Position numbers and translations under genes: made by a program
The notes under the pieces: model-generated
What the model saw: the letters and a program-made list of their open reading frames with translations, nothing else
The model's database searches: none
What the model was told of the DNA's origin: nothing
NCBI RefSeq assembly: GCF_011044255.1
Contig: NZ_CP049107.1
Location: 3,407,001-3,471,000 of the forward strand
DNA: 64,000 nt
Direction: 5' to 3'
DNA from: Rhizorhabdus phycosphaerae
Lineage (GTDB): Bacteria; Pseudomonadota; Alphaproteobacteria; Sphingomonadales; Sphingomonadaceae
Part shown: positions 26,218 through 35,510 of the stretch, piece by piece
How the letters are laid out: the number at the start of each line of letters is the position of its first letter
Position numbering within the stretch: the stretch's first letter is position 1

Positions 26218-26322
26218 TCTATGCTTATATTGCGTGCGCAGACGCTAAAGCAGGATCGCGCGCTTGGCTAGAGGCAGAAAGCGCCGGCGAGGGCGTCGCG
26301 CGCCTTCGCCGGTACAGGGTCA

Positions 26323-27162
26323 TCAGGCGTCGAAATTCGTCCCGCAACTGAGCTCGCGATGCGATTCCATCGCTGCGCGCACCTCGTCCATGCGCGCGCA
26401 GACGGCGGCATAGGCGTCGGGGCCCGCGATCAGCTGGCGCGGCGGCGAAGGCATGTCGGCAACGGCGGCGACGAGCGCGGCGAGCTTCGCCGGATCGCCG
26501 GGCTGGCGTCCGTCGACCGACTTCACCAGCTGCATCCGGGCGTGAACTCCATCGTCATAATCGGCGACGCCCGACTCGCCGGTCTTGAGTGAGCGACCCG
26601 AAAAGTCCGTCCGGAACATGCCCGCCGCGATCGAGCAGACGCGGATGCCGAGACCTTCCACTTCGCGCGACAGCGCCTCGGAAATGGCCTCCAGCGCGAA
26701 TTTCGAGCCCGAATAATAGCCTGTCGCCGGATTGCTGATGCGGCCTGCGAGCGAAGAGATCTGGATGATTTGCCCGGCTCGCCGCGCGCGCATGCCGGGC
26801 AGCACCGCCTGCATCATCCGGATCGCACCGAACAGATTGACCTCGTACATCGCCTTGACGGCGGCTTCGTCGCCTTCCTCGATCGATGCGACATAGCCAT
26901 AGCCGGCATTGTTCACGAGGACGTCGATCGCGCCGAAACGCTTCTCCGTCTCCGCAACGGCGGCCTGCACCTGTACGGGATCGGCGACGTCCAGCGGCAG
27001 GGCGATGGCGCGGTCGGGATAGGCGGCGACGAGGTCCTCCACATCCGCAGGCTTCCGCGCGGTCACGGCGACGCGGTCGCCGATGGACAGGGCATGGGTG
27101 GCGATGGCCCGGCCGATGCCGGTCGAGCATCCGGTGATGATCCAGCTGCGCATGCCGCTCAT
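26323..27162 (-). CDS. Short-chain dehydrogenase/reductase (SDR)
   Basis: A 279-residue SDR of the 17-beta-HSD/retinol-dehydrogenase-like branch: TGCSTGIG at 10-17, NNAGYG near 86, S-S-L-A-G before Y-Y-S-G-S-K near 152-157. The C-terminal extension past residue 240 is common in this branch. Start ATG 27162 overlaps the stop of the upstream DUF1214-like gene (ATGA); MRSWIIT nine bases later is the alternative. The two form one operon from the promoter at 28391. The branch includes enzymes acting on steroids and retinoids. Confidence 0.88.
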   Translation of the reverse strand: MSGMRSWIITGCSTGIGRAIATHALSIGDRVAVTARKPADVEDLVAAYPDRAIALPLDVADPVQVQAAVAETEKRFGAIDVLVNNAGYGYVASIEEGDEAAVKAMYEVNLFGAIRMMQAVLPGMRARRAGQIIQISSLAGRISNPATGYYSGSKFALEAISEALSREVEGLGIRVCSIAAGMFRTDFSGRSLKTGESGVADYDDGVHARMQLVKSVDGRQPGDPAKLAALVAAVADMPSPPRQLIAGPDAYAAVCARMDEVRAAMESHRELSCGTNFDA

Positions 27163-28391
27163 TCCGCGATCCGCCAGGCATAGGAGGCAGCGCGTTCGGC
27201 CTGCTGCGCGCGGCGTTCTTCTGGCGTGACCCATTTCGTGCCCGCCGGCAGCTCGTCGCGCAGGCGGTCGAACTTCACCACGCGGCTGCGCGCGCCGAAG
27301 CCCTCGCCCGGCCGGCCGCTCGCGAACTCGGCCCAGCGCAGGGTGAGCAGGCCTTCGGGCATGTCGCAGGGGTCGAGCCAGTTCCACAGGCCGGGATCGC
27401 GCTCCGAGACCACGAAGGTCAGGCTGTCCTGATCGTCGCGTACCGCCTGGGTCAGGTTGAGGCTCGACGTGCGGTGCATGATGTCGTTGGTCGTGCCCCA
27501 GATATTGGTGATCGGGGCGAGGAAATAGTCGGCACCGCCCAGGCCGACCTCGATCACCAGCGCCTCGTCGGGTTTCAGGTCGAAATGGCCCATGATGTAG
27601 ATCTGGTTGCGCAGCGCGCCGTCGCTGTCGCGGTCGATCGTGAAGTCGAAGCCATTGGCCGCCTTTGTGGTCGCCTGCGCGTTCCAGCGCATCGTGCTGT
27701 CGACGTTGCGGATCAGCATCGCCTGCGCATCGGCCACCTTCTGGTCGAAGCTGCGCTCGGCTGTCTTCGGGGCGCCACCCAGCCGCTCGATCGTCAGCAT
27801 GTTCGGCCGCTCGCGTGCCCAGTCGGCCACGACGTCGCGGATGTAGAATTCGACGGCCTCGGGCGAAGAGCGGATATGGTTCGCTCGGTCGCCCTTCTCG
27901 TCGGCATCGACGAAAATCTCGAAATTGCCCTGCGCGTCGAGGACGAGCGACTTGCCGTCGAGCACGTCGACCGTGCCCATATGCGCGTTCCACAGAGTGA
28001 AGTAATTTTCGGTCAGGCGCGGATCGGGGACGCTGCCGCGGATGACGTAGCGCTCGGCGCCGTCGATCGGGATCACGCGGTAGACCGAGTCGGGATTGTC
28101 GATGCCCCAGCGGGTGCCGGGCACGTCGAGATCGCCCAGCTTGTGCGGCAGGCGGGTGATGGTGACGACGGCAGGGCGCTGCGGGTCGGTGTTGAGCGAC
28201 CAGAGAATCGCGCCGAAGGCGACCTCGGGATAGGCCCATTCGAACGCCCTGCGCATGGCGGGCGAGGGCTGGGCCTTGTCGAGCCAATAGGCGCGACGGT
28301 CCTCGATGGTCTGCTGCATGCGCGGGTCGGCAAGGACGGCGAGCGCTTCGCGCTCGAAACGGGCCTGTTCTTCGGTGGCAATCGGGTTCAC
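27159..28391 (-). CDS. Uncharacterised DUF1214-like protein
   Basis: A 410-residue soluble protein with no signal peptide. The parts RWGIDNPDSVYRVIPIDGA near 100-118 and LVIEVGLGGADYFLAPITNI near 270 resemble DUF1214-type proteins of unknown function that occur in catabolic clusters. No catalytic motif is recognised. It is first in a two-gene minus-strand operon with an SDR, and divergent from an AraC gene. The start has AGAGAGGAG a few bases upstream. The divergent gap contains several TGCGTA-like copies. Confidence 0.7.
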   Translation of the reverse strand: MNPIATEEQARFEREALAVLADPRMQQTIEDRRAYWLDKAQPSPAMRRAFEWAYPEVAFGAILWSLNTDPQRPAVVTITRLPHKLGDLDVPGTRWGIDNPDSVYRVIPIDGAERYVIRGSVPDPRLTENYFTLWNAHMGTVDVLDGKSLVLDAQGNFEIFVDADEKGDRANHIRSSPEAVEFYIRDVVADWARERPNMLTIERLGGAPKTAERSFDQKVADAQAMLIRNVDSTMRWNAQATTKAANGFDFTIDRDSDGALRNQIYIMGHFDLKPDEALVIEVGLGGADYFLAPITNIWGTTNDIMHRTSSLNLTQAVRDDQDSLTFVVSERDPGLWNWLDPCDMPEGLLTLRWAEFASGRPGEGFGARSRVVKFDRLRDELPAGTKWVTPEERRAQQAERAASYAWRIAE

Positions 28392-28414
28392 GCTGTGGCT
28401 CCTCTCTCTTGGAT

Positions 28415-28494
28415 CTACGCTAAGGCGTAGCGCGAGGTGCGCAACCGCTACGCAGATGGAGCCAGGGACGGATATGCGTTAAAGCGACGCGTAG
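28415..28494. promoter_or_regulatory. Cluster of TGCGTA-like elements in divergent promoter region
   Basis: The region holds the perfect palindrome CTACGC-TAAG-GCGTAG (28415-28430), CTACGCA (28448-28454), ATGCGTT (28474-28480) and GCGTAG (28489-28494), between the DUF1214-like gene (minus) and the AraC gene (plus). This is the densest set of such elements in the window. Confidence 0.6.
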
Positions 28495-28513
28495 AGAAGC
28501 AACGGAGAAGAGG

Positions 28514-29383
28514 ATGGACGGCCACTATCGCAGCGTCGTCGAGATGGCCTTGCCCGAGCTGCGGGTCGAGCGTCTCGTCCAGGACCGTAGCGGTCCCTTC
28601 GAGCGCTGCCATGAGCTCGACGAGCCGTCGATCGTCTACATGACCCGGACGGGCGAGGAGGCGGCGATCGGCTGCTTCGGAGAGCCGAGCTCTCATCGCA
28701 GTTTCAGCCGCTTCGGATCGGCGATCGTTGTGCCGGCGCACGTCCCCCTCCATGTCCGGTCGCATGGCTTCAGCGGGCGCGAAATGATCGTGGTGCGCTT
28801 CGACGCAGACCGTTTTGCAACGCTGACCGGGCTCAGCGACGGGCTGGAGGATGCGCTGCTCGCTTCCTGCGTGGATGTCAGGGCGGCAGGCATCGCGGCG
28901 ACGCTCGACCGCCTGAGCATCGAGATGGCGAGGCCCTCGATTGCGCGCGAGACGATCGTGGCGGGGCTTGGCATGGTCTTGCTGGGCGAGCTGGCGCGGC
29001 ATTTTGACGAGGTTCGGCAGTCGGGCGCTCCGCGCGGCGGGCTGGCCGACTGGCAGCTCCGCCGGATCGAGGCGCGGGTTGAGGATGACGGACGATTGCC
29101 GCCCGACTTGGGCGAGCTCGCCGATCTGTGCGGGATCAGTCGCCGGCACCTGATGCGCGCCTGGAAGGCGACGATGGGCGGCACGGTGATGGACCGTGTC
29201 GAACAGTTCACCTTCGACCGCGCCCGCCGGATGCTGGAGGAGCGTCAGGACCTGCCGGTGAAGACGATCGCAGGTGCCTGCGGCTTTGCCGGGCAGGCGG
29301 CCTTCTCGACCGCCTTCCGCCGCCGCTTCGGCGTCAGCCCTATGACGTGGCGGCAGCGCCACCGTTCGGGCCGTCCGCACTGA
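28514..29383 (+). CDS. AraC-family transcriptional regulator
   Basis: A 289-residue AraC protein. The HTH domain spans about 190-285: PDLGELADLCGISRRHLMRAW as first and LPVKTIAGACGFAGQAAFSTAF as second helix pair, then FRRRFGVSPMTWRQ. The N-terminal sensor half (FERCHELDEPSIVYMTRTG) is not assigned. The linker LADWQLRRIE resembles LAPWQLRRIE of the AraC protein at 13746. Its 3' end overlaps the convergent MFS gene by 44 bases. It is a good candidate to read the TGCGTA-like cluster in its own promoter. Confidence 0.9.
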   Translation: MDGHYRSVVEMALPELRVERLVQDRSGPFERCHELDEPSIVYMTRTGEEAAIGCFGEPSSHRSFSRFGSAIVVPAHVPLHVRSHGFSGREMIVVRFDADRFATLTGLSDGLEDALLASCVDVRAAGIAATLDRLSIEMARPSIARETIVAGLGMVLLGELARHFDEVRQSGAPRGGLADWQLRRIEARVEDDGRLPPDLGELADLCGISRRHLMRAWKATMGGTVMDRVEQFTFDRARRMLEERQDLPVKTIAGACGFAGQAAFSTAFRRRFGVSPMTWRQRHRSGRPH

Positions 29384-30623
29384 CGAGCGGATCGACGTCC
29401 AGCCGTTCCCCGCGCGTTTCGGGCATCAGCAGCCAGATCAGCGGAATCGCCAGATAGGCGGCGAAGCCGAGAAGCGTCACCGCCGGACCGATCGACCCCA
29501 TCGCCGCGCTGACTGCCCCCAGCAGCCACGGCGCGATCACCACGCCCCAGCGTCCGATCAGATTGTGGCACCAGCCATTGGCGGCGGCGCGCAAATGGGT
29601 CGGGAACAGTTCCGAATTGAGCGTATAGCTTGCCACCCATACGCCGAGCGCGACCTGCACCCCGAGGAAGCCCCCCGCGACTGCCCACCAGCCCTGCGCC
29701 GAATAGCAGAACTGGGTGAGCCCCCCGAGCGCCGCCATGAAGAGGGTGATCGTCCAGCGACGGCCGATGCGGTCCATCAGCCAGCCGACCGCTAGATAGC
29801 CGAAGAAGCAGGCGACGAGACCGACGGGTGCGATCGCCGCGAAGTCGGACGGCGCCCAGTTGCGTTCGCGCACGACGTAGAGGGTAAAGAACAGGCTGCC
29901 CACCGATGTCGCGAAATTGACCAGGAACCAGAGCAGGCTCATCGCGGCGAAGCGGATGCGCAGGCCGGGCACGAGCAACTGGCGCAACTCGTCGAGCGGC
30001 GAGAGTCGCGGTGCCGAGCGGGCCTGCGCGTCGCGCCAGACGGGCGTTTCGCGCAGCCTGAACAGCAGGAGCGGGACCATCAGCAGCGGCAGGGCACCGA
30101 TCAGGAAGAGCATGCGCCAGCCCAGGCTCGTTTGCAGCGCCGGCGCCAGCACCAGGAAAGGCAGTGCCGCGCCGAAACTGCCAAAGGCGCCGAGCAGTCC
30201 GTTGGCCCGTCCGCGCGTGGCGGGCGGCAGCGTTTCGCTGACGATCAGATAGGCGGTGGCAATCTGCGTGACGAGAAGCGCCCGGGTCGCCATCTGGACC
30301 GCCGTATATTGGCCCACGCTGCCGACCATAACCGTGGCGAGGGAACCGAGCGAGAAGCCGGCAGCAGCCAGGATCAGGATCGGACGACGGCCGAAGCGGT
30401 CGCCGAGGCGGACGATCGCCCAGGCCGCGATCGACCCCATCGCGATGATGCCGAGCGCGCCGCCCAGCGCCGCGGTCGTCGTGCCGAAATCCTTGGCCAG
30501 ATAGGGCAGCACCACCGCCGTCGCGCTGACGTCGAACCCTTCGAACATGACGACGACTGCGAGCATCGCCAGCAGGCCGACATGCTGCCGGGTCAGCTTT
30601 TCGTCCGTCGTGCCTTGGGTCAT
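29340..30623 (-). CDS. Major facilitator superfamily transporter
   Basis: A 427-residue inner-membrane carrier with about 12 hydrophobic helices. The MFS loop motifs are RLGDRFGRRPIL near 77 and GWLMDRIGRRWT near 288, and PETRGER closes the last helix, as in the metabolite:proton symporter and aromatic-acid symporter groups. The start overlaps the sulfatase stop by four bases, so receptor, sulfatase and carrier form one operon. Import of the substrate that has crossed the outer membrane is the likely job; the direction is inferred. Confidence 0.9.
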   Translation of the reverse strand: MTQGTTDEKLTRQHVGLLAMLAVVVMFEGFDVSATAVVLPYLAKDFGTTTAALGGALGIIAMGSIAAWAIVRLGDRFGRRPILILAAAGFSLGSLATVMVGSVGQYTAVQMATRALLVTQIATAYLIVSETLPPATRGRANGLLGAFGSFGAALPFLVLAPALQTSLGWRMLFLIGALPLLMVPLLLFRLRETPVWRDAQARSAPRLSPLDELRQLLVPGLRIRFAAMSLLWFLVNFATSVGSLFFTLYVVRERNWAPSDFAAIAPVGLVACFFGYLAVGWLMDRIGRRWTITLFMAALGGLTQFCYSAQGWWAVAGGFLGVQVALGVWVASYTLNSELFPTHLRAAANGWCHNLIGRWGVVIAPWLLGAVSAAMGSIGPAVTLLGFAAYLAIPLIWLLMPETRGERLDVDPLVSADGPNGGAAATS

Positions 30624-32212
30624 GCAGGGTCCAGTTCGAACACGGATACGGGGCTTTCGACCACGCCCACCTGGGCAACATAGCGTTGCCATGCTTCGAT
30701 CAGTTCCGCCAGCAGCTCGGGCCGGTCCCCCGCGCGGTCCTGGGTTTCGCCGGGGTCGGCTTTCAGGTCGTAGAGCTGCCATGCCCCGATGCCCTCGGGG
30801 CTGCGCATCCACAGCGCCTTCCACCCGTCGCGTCGCACGGCACGCCGGCCGAAGAGCTCCCAGCCGGTCTCGGTCCCCGCAGGGTGAACTTCGCCCTCGC
30901 CCGTTCGGAGGTGCGGCAGCATCGAACTGCCCAGCGGCTGGGCGACCGCGCGTCCCTGATATGATGCTGGAAAGCGCAGGCCCGCCGCTTCGAGGATCGT
31001 GAGAGGCACGTCCATCGCGGTCGAGAAGGCGTCGCTGATCCGACCACCGGCAATTCCGGGCCCGCTGGCGAAGAAGGGTACGCGGATGCCGCCTTCGGTG
31101 GGGAAGGATTTGTGCAGCCGCGACGGCGCCGTCGCCGCCTGTGCCCAGCGCGGACCGTACCAGCAGCAGCTGGTCGGCCGGCCGAGATTGTCGAGGCTGT
31201 TGTCGAAATGCGCGGCGATCTGCGCCTCGATCATCTTGCCGACGATCGGCATCGCTTCGACCATCGCACCTTCGGCGCCATTGTCCGACAGGAACAGGAT
31301 GATCGTATCGTCGAGGTCGCCGCTGGCGGACAGGCTGTCGATCACGCGGCCAATATTCCAGTCCATCCGATCGACCATGGCGGCATAGACTTCCATCGTC
31401 CGCGCCGACCAGGCGCGCTGCGCAGGAGTCAGGCTGGCCCAGTCCTGCCCGTCCACGAAGCGGTGCGGGACGACATTCGGGGGACACAACCCCTCTGTCT
31501 TCAGGCGGGCCAGCCGCTCCTCACGCAGCGCTTCGGGCCCCGCATTATAGCACCCCCGATAGCGCAGGCAGGTCTCTTCCGGCGCCTGCAGCGGCCAATG
31601 CGGCGCGCTGAACGGCAGATAGGCGAAGAAGGGGCGGTCGCGGGGCCGTTCGTCGAGATAGCCGATCAGCCGATCCGCGAAATAATCGGACGAGTAGAAG
31701 TCGTCGGGCAGCTTCGCCACCGGCCGGCCATCCTCCTGATAGGCGGTCGCGACGATCGAGAAGCGGTCGAGCCCGTCGCCCGCATAATGGCTGGCCCCGG
31801 CGGGCAGCAGCGCGAAGGACCGGTCGAAGCCCCGTGCGGCGGGCATGCTGCGTGGCGTGTCGCCGAGATGCCACTTGCCCGACAGCAGCGTGTGATAGCC
31901 GGCATCGCGCAGCAGTTCGGTGACCGTCACCACGCGGTCGTTGAGATGCCCTTCATAGCCCGGCGCTCCCGCAAAGCCCGGCTGCGCGACTTCCAGCATC
32001 GTCCCGATCCCGGCGACATGAGGATCGGTGCCCGTCATCAGCATCGCTCGCGTCGGCGAGCAGGCTGGGGCCGAGTGGAAATCGGTGAAGCGCATCCCAG
32101 CCCTTGCCAGTGCGTCGAGGCGCGGCGTCCCGATTTCTCCGCCGAAACAGCCGAGATCCGAGAAGCCCAGATCGTCGGCGACGATCAGAAGAAAATTGGG
32201 CCGCTTGGTCAC
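30620..32212 (-). CDS. Sulfatase (arylsulfatase family), cytoplasmic
   Basis: A 530-residue type-I sulfatase. C-S-P-T-R near residues 50-54 is the formylglycine motif, with metal ligands in NFLLIVADDLGFSDLG near 6-21, LLSGKWHLGD near 112-121 and LFLSDNGAEG further on. No signal peptide is present, so it acts in the cytoplasm and needs its substrate imported intact. Start GTG 32212 overlaps the stop of the TonB receptor (GTGA). A sulfate ester of the pathway substrate, such as a sulfated steroid, is a natural fit but inferred. Confidence 0.92.
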   Translation of the reverse strand: MTKRPNFLLIVADDLGFSDLGCFGGEIGTPRLDALARAGMRFTDFHSAPACSPTRAMLMTGTDPHVAGIGTMLEVAQPGFAGAPGYEGHLNDRVVTVTELLRDAGYHTLLSGKWHLGDTPRSMPAARGFDRSFALLPAGASHYAGDGLDRFSIVATAYQEDGRPVAKLPDDFYSSDYFADRLIGYLDERPRDRPFFAYLPFSAPHWPLQAPEETCLRYRGCYNAGPEALREERLARLKTEGLCPPNVVPHRFVDGQDWASLTPAQRAWSARTMEVYAAMVDRMDWNIGRVIDSLSASGDLDDTIILFLSDNGAEGAMVEAMPIVGKMIEAQIAAHFDNSLDNLGRPTSCCWYGPRWAQAATAPSRLHKSFPTEGGIRVPFFASGPGIAGGRISDAFSTAMDVPLTILEAAGLRFPASYQGRAVAQPLGSSMLPHLRTGEGEVHPAGTETGWELFGRRAVRRDGWKALWMRSPEGIGAWQLYDLKADPGETQDRAGDRPELLAELIEAWQRYVAQVGVVESPVSVFELDPA

Positions 32213-34551
32213 AGGGCCGCCTTCAGCGTGAGGCCATAGGTGCGCGGATCGCCGAGGATCGCAGTCGACTGCCCGGTGTTGAACGCCGAGGGGTTGATGA
32301 TGCTGACATAGTGGGTGTCGAACAGGTTGCGCGCAAACAACGCGACGTCCCATGTGCCGCCCACACGGCGCAGGCCGATCCGGGCATTGGTGAGATGATA
32401 GCCGCCGGCGAGCGAGTCCGCCGCGAGGTTATAGGTGGTGTAGAAGCTCGAGCGGTAGCTGTGGTCGGCATTGAGATAGAGCTGCCGGTCGCTGCCGATA
32501 TCCACCGCATAGTCGCCGCCGACTGCCGCCGCCCATTTGGAGACGCCGGGCAGGCGCCGGCCGCTGAGGTCGCAGGTGACGGCGAGGCCGAGATATTCGA
32601 CCGGGCAGGGGGCGTTGGTGAAGCTGCGATAGGTCGCGTCGGTGTAGGAGCCGGAGGCGAACAGTCGCAGGTTCCGGCTGGGACGGATGGTGGCGTCGAC
32701 CTCGAAGCCGCGCGAGCGCACCGTGCCGACATTGGCAATATAGGCGGTCTGCGCGATGCGCGTGTCGATCTGCTGGCTCTGATAATTGCGCACCGTCTGG
32801 GTGAAGGCTGCCAGGTTGAGCGTTCCCTTTCCGTCGAGGAAGCTTGTCTTCAGGCCGGCCTCCCAATTGTTGACCTTCTCCGGGTCGATCACCCTGGGCG
32901 CGGCGGTGGCGTTGAGGTTGAGGCCGCCCGACTTGAAGCCCCGCGAGTAGGTCGCATAGGCAAGCACGCCTTCGAGCGGCTTCCACGAGAGCGTGGCACG
33001 ACCGGACAGGTTGTTCTCCTTGGTGTCGACCAGGAAGGTCGGGATATTCGCGGCAAAGGCATTACGGATCGCCTGTGCGCCCAGCGCGATCTGCGCCGGG
33101 GTCAGCGCGGGGCCGCGCTGGACCTGGCCGAAGGCGCCGTCCTTCTTTTCATGCGTGTAGCGTAGACCGCCCGTCAGGCTGATCCTGTCGGTGGCATTCC
33201 AGGTCGCCTCGCCGAAGCCGGCATAGCTCTTCGTCCGGGCGAAGGCGGTGCCGTCCGCGAACAGGCCGTTGAGCGCGGCAAGACCGCCCGCCGACGGCGC
33301 GGTGCCGCCGGGCGTGCCGGGGCCCAATATCCACAGCGCTGCGTCGCGGCCGTAGATGGTGAAGAAGCGGTCATCGATCCGTTGCCAGAAATAATAGAGG
33401 CCGGCGACATAATCGATGCGGTTGCTGCCGTCGCTCGCGAGGCGCAGTTCCTGGCTGAACTGCTCCTGCTTCTCGCGCACGCCGGCATTTTCGAAGATGT
33501 CGAGGCCGATCACGTCGCCGTCTGTGGCGGGTTTGTAGTCCAGCTTGCGCCAGCCGGTCACCGAGGTGAGCGTCGCGGCGCCCAGATCCCAGTCGGCTAT
33601 GCCGGTCCCGCCATAGGTCTTCATGTCGATGGTGAAGGGCCGGTTCGTTTCCAGCCGCCGGGCATAGGGATCGATCGGCAGCGGCGTGTAGCCGGCGCGT
33701 GCGGTGCGGACGAGGAAGTTGTTCGGCAGGGTCGACCCGTCGATCCGGGTCGTCCGGATGGTGGTGGTGACACCGGTGCAGCAATCCTGGCGCAGCGAGG
33801 AATAGTCCCCGATCAGCCTCAGGCGCAGCCCATTGTGGTTGTCGAACAGCAATTGCCCGCGCGTGCCGAAGCTGTGCAGGTCATGGACGCGCCGATTGCC
33901 CTGTGCCGGGATGCGCTGGAAGCCATGGTTGCGGCTGGTATCGGTGACGGTGAGGCGGATCGCGACCGTGTCCGATAGCGGCGTGCTGCCCGTCGCGCGC
34001 ATCTGCAGCGTCTGATAATTGCCGAAACTCACCTCGCCCCGGAAAGCGGGGTCGAAGGTCGGCGCCTCGGTGGTCAGGTTGATCGCGCCGGCCGTGGTGT
34101 TCTTGCCGAACAAGGTGCCCTGTGGGCCGCGCAGCACCTCGACCTGCGCCAGATCATAAAGATCGAAGGCGGTTTGAGCGGGTCGGCTGTAATAGACCTG
34201 ATCGACATAGACGCCCGCGCCATATTCGAGGCCGAGGCTGGCAAAGGCGGGCGTCGCGCCGAGGCCGCGAATGTTGATGTTGGTGTTGCGTGGGTTGGTG
34301 GCGGTCAGCTGCAGGCTGGGGGCAAGCTGCTGGACCTGGGCGAGGCCGATCGTGCCCGGCACGGACACCTGGGCACCGGCCAGCGCAGTGAGCGCGATCG
34401 GAACATCCTGCGCACTCTCCTCGCGCCGTCGTGCGGTGACGACGATCATGTCGCTGTCGGGCGACGTCGCCGTTTCGGCGGCCGTCTGCGCATAAGCGGT
34501 CATGGGCCACTGCGCGGATGCGAGCAGGGCCAGGGCGATGGTTCGACGCAT
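32209..34551 (-). CDS. TonB-dependent outer-membrane receptor (sulfatase-linked)
   Basis: A 780-residue receptor. The signal peptide ends at about MTAYAQ (residue 22), TonB box DMIVVTARRR near 34-43, plug motif LAQVEVLRGPQGTLFGKNTTAG, and barrel ending YGLTLKAAL, which lacks the usual terminal aromatic residue. GAGGGGAGGA precedes the start. It is translationally coupled to the sulfatase and MFS genes, so it probably takes up the sulfated compound. It is divergent from an SDR gene with one TGCGTA copy between. Confidence 0.93.
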   Translation of the reverse strand: MRRTIALALLASAQWPMTAYAQTAAETATSPDSDMIVVTARRREESAQDVPIALTALAGAQVSVPGTIGLAQVQQLAPSLQLTATNPRNTNINIRGLGATPAFASLGLEYGAGVYVDQVYYSRPAQTAFDLYDLAQVEVLRGPQGTLFGKNTTAGAINLTTEAPTFDPAFRGEVSFGNYQTLQMRATGSTPLSDTVAIRLTVTDTSRNHGFQRIPAQGNRRVHDLHSFGTRGQLLFDNHNGLRLRLIGDYSSLRQDCCTGVTTTIRTTRIDGSTLPNNFLVRTARAGYTPLPIDPYARRLETNRPFTIDMKTYGGTGIADWDLGAATLTSVTGWRKLDYKPATDGDVIGLDIFENAGVREKQEQFSQELRLASDGSNRIDYVAGLYYFWQRIDDRFFTIYGRDAALWILGPGTPGGTAPSAGGLAALNGLFADGTAFARTKSYAGFGEATWNATDRISLTGGLRYTHEKKDGAFGQVQRGPALTPAQIALGAQAIRNAFAANIPTFLVDTKENNLSGRATLSWKPLEGVLAYATYSRGFKSGGLNLNATAAPRVIDPEKVNNWEAGLKTSFLDGKGTLNLAAFTQTVRNYQSQQIDTRIAQTAYIANVGTVRSRGFEVDATIRPSRNLRLFASGSYTDATYRSFTNAPCPVEYLGLAVTCDLSGRRLPGVSKWAAAVGGDYAVDIGSDRQLYLNADHSYRSSFYTTYNLAADSLAGGYHLTNARIGLRRVGGTWDVALFARNLFDTHYVSIINPSAFNTGQSTAILGDPRTYGLTLKAAL

Positions 34552-34645
34552 GATGAAATCCTCCCCTCGGAACCCGCATTTTAGTTTCTTGTGCGGGCGG
34601 TGTAACTCCGCATATGGTAATATGAATTATGAGAATATGTGTATC

Positions 34646-34651
34646 TGCGTA
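34646..34651. promoter_or_regulatory. TGCGTA element in the TonB receptor / SDR divergent region
   Basis: TGCGTA followed by AAAG lies in an AT-rich stretch (34600-34660) between the divergent receptor and SDR genes. This is a promoter position for both. An operator role is inferred from recurrence. Confidence 0.4.
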
Positions 34652-34688
34652 AAGTTTTGAGAGGATGACGAATGTGCGCGAGGGGGAC

Positions 34689-35510
34689 ATGAAGCGGCTC
34701 CAAGGGCGCCGGGCAGTGGTCACGGGCGGAGCGCAGGGCATCGGCCGGGCGATCGCCGAGCGGCTGGCCGCCGAGGGCGCCACGGTCGCGGTGATCGATC
34801 GCGAGCAGGCGGCCGCAGCGGCGGTCTTCGGTGATGCGGACGGCCATATCGGGCTTGGCTGCGACGTTTCCGACAGTGCCTCGGTCGACGCGGCGATGGC
34901 CGAGGTCGCCCACCGCCTTGGCGGGATCGATATCCTGGTCTGCAATGCCGGCATCGGGCGTGGCCCCGACGATGGCAGCGAGCAGATGTATGCGGGCGCA
35001 GCTGAGCGCGCGGCGCAGACCGCGCGCGGCGAGGCGCCGACTGCGCATCCCGACCAGAGCATCCACATGTCCGATGCCGGCTGGCTCGCGGTCATGGGCG
35101 TGAACATCAACGGCGCCTTCTATTGCTGCCGTGCCGCGCTGCGCGACATGGTCGCGCGCAACGCCGCCGGCTCGATCGTGCTGATCGCATCGACCTCGGC
35201 CGCATCGGGCGAAGGTCCGATCCATTATGTCACCAGCAAGGCCGCGATCGTGGGGCTCGCGCGGGGTCTGGCGCGCGAGGTCGCCAGCCGCAACATCCGG
35301 GTCAACGCTGTCCATCCCGGCCCGACTGACACGCCGATCATGGCCAATGTGCCGGACTCGGTGCGCGCCGATCTGGCACGCGCGGTGCCGCTGGGGCGGA
35401 TGGCGCAGCCCGAGGAGGTCGCTGCGGCGGTCGCTTTCCTCGCCAGCGACGATGCGAGCTTCGTGACCGGATCGGTCGTCGCGGCCAATGGAGGCAGTTA
35501 TTTCTGCTGA
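34689..35510 (+). CDS. Short-chain dehydrogenase/reductase (SDR)
   Basis: A 273-residue SDR: TGGAQGIG at 12-19, NAGIG near 85, Y-V-T-S-K near 182-186. A roughly 30-residue insertion after NAGIG (GRGPDDGSEQMYAGAAERAA) makes it longer than classical members and recalls SDRs with a substrate-loop insertion. The ATG at 34689 follows AGGGGG; ATG 34665 is in frame but has no spaced ribosome site. Its 3' end overlaps the OYE gene by 23 bases, so both are translated from one message. Confidence 0.87.
   Translation: MKRLQGRRAVVTGGAQGIGRAIAERLAAEGATVAVIDREQAAAAAVFGDADGHIGLGCDVSDSASVDAAMAEVAHRLGGIDILVCNAGIGRGPDDGSEQMYAGAAERAAQTARGEAPTAHPDQSIHMSDAGWLAVMGVNINGAFYCCRAALRDMVARNAAGSIVLIASTSAASGEGPIHYVTSKAAIVGLARGLAREVASRNIRVNAVHPGPTDTPIMANVPDSVRADLARAVPLGRMAQPEEVAAAVAFLASDDASFVTGSVVAANGGSYFC

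Noticed and set aside
26323-28287. Apparent fusion of SDR with an upstream 370-codon segment
   Set aside because: The upstream part is the wrong frame of the DUF1214-like gene; a start with ATGA overlap gives a normal SDR length.
29340-31487. Apparent 715-codon MFS fusion
   Set aside because: The extension runs in the wrong frame through the sulfatase gene; ATG 30623 gives a normal 12-helix carrier.
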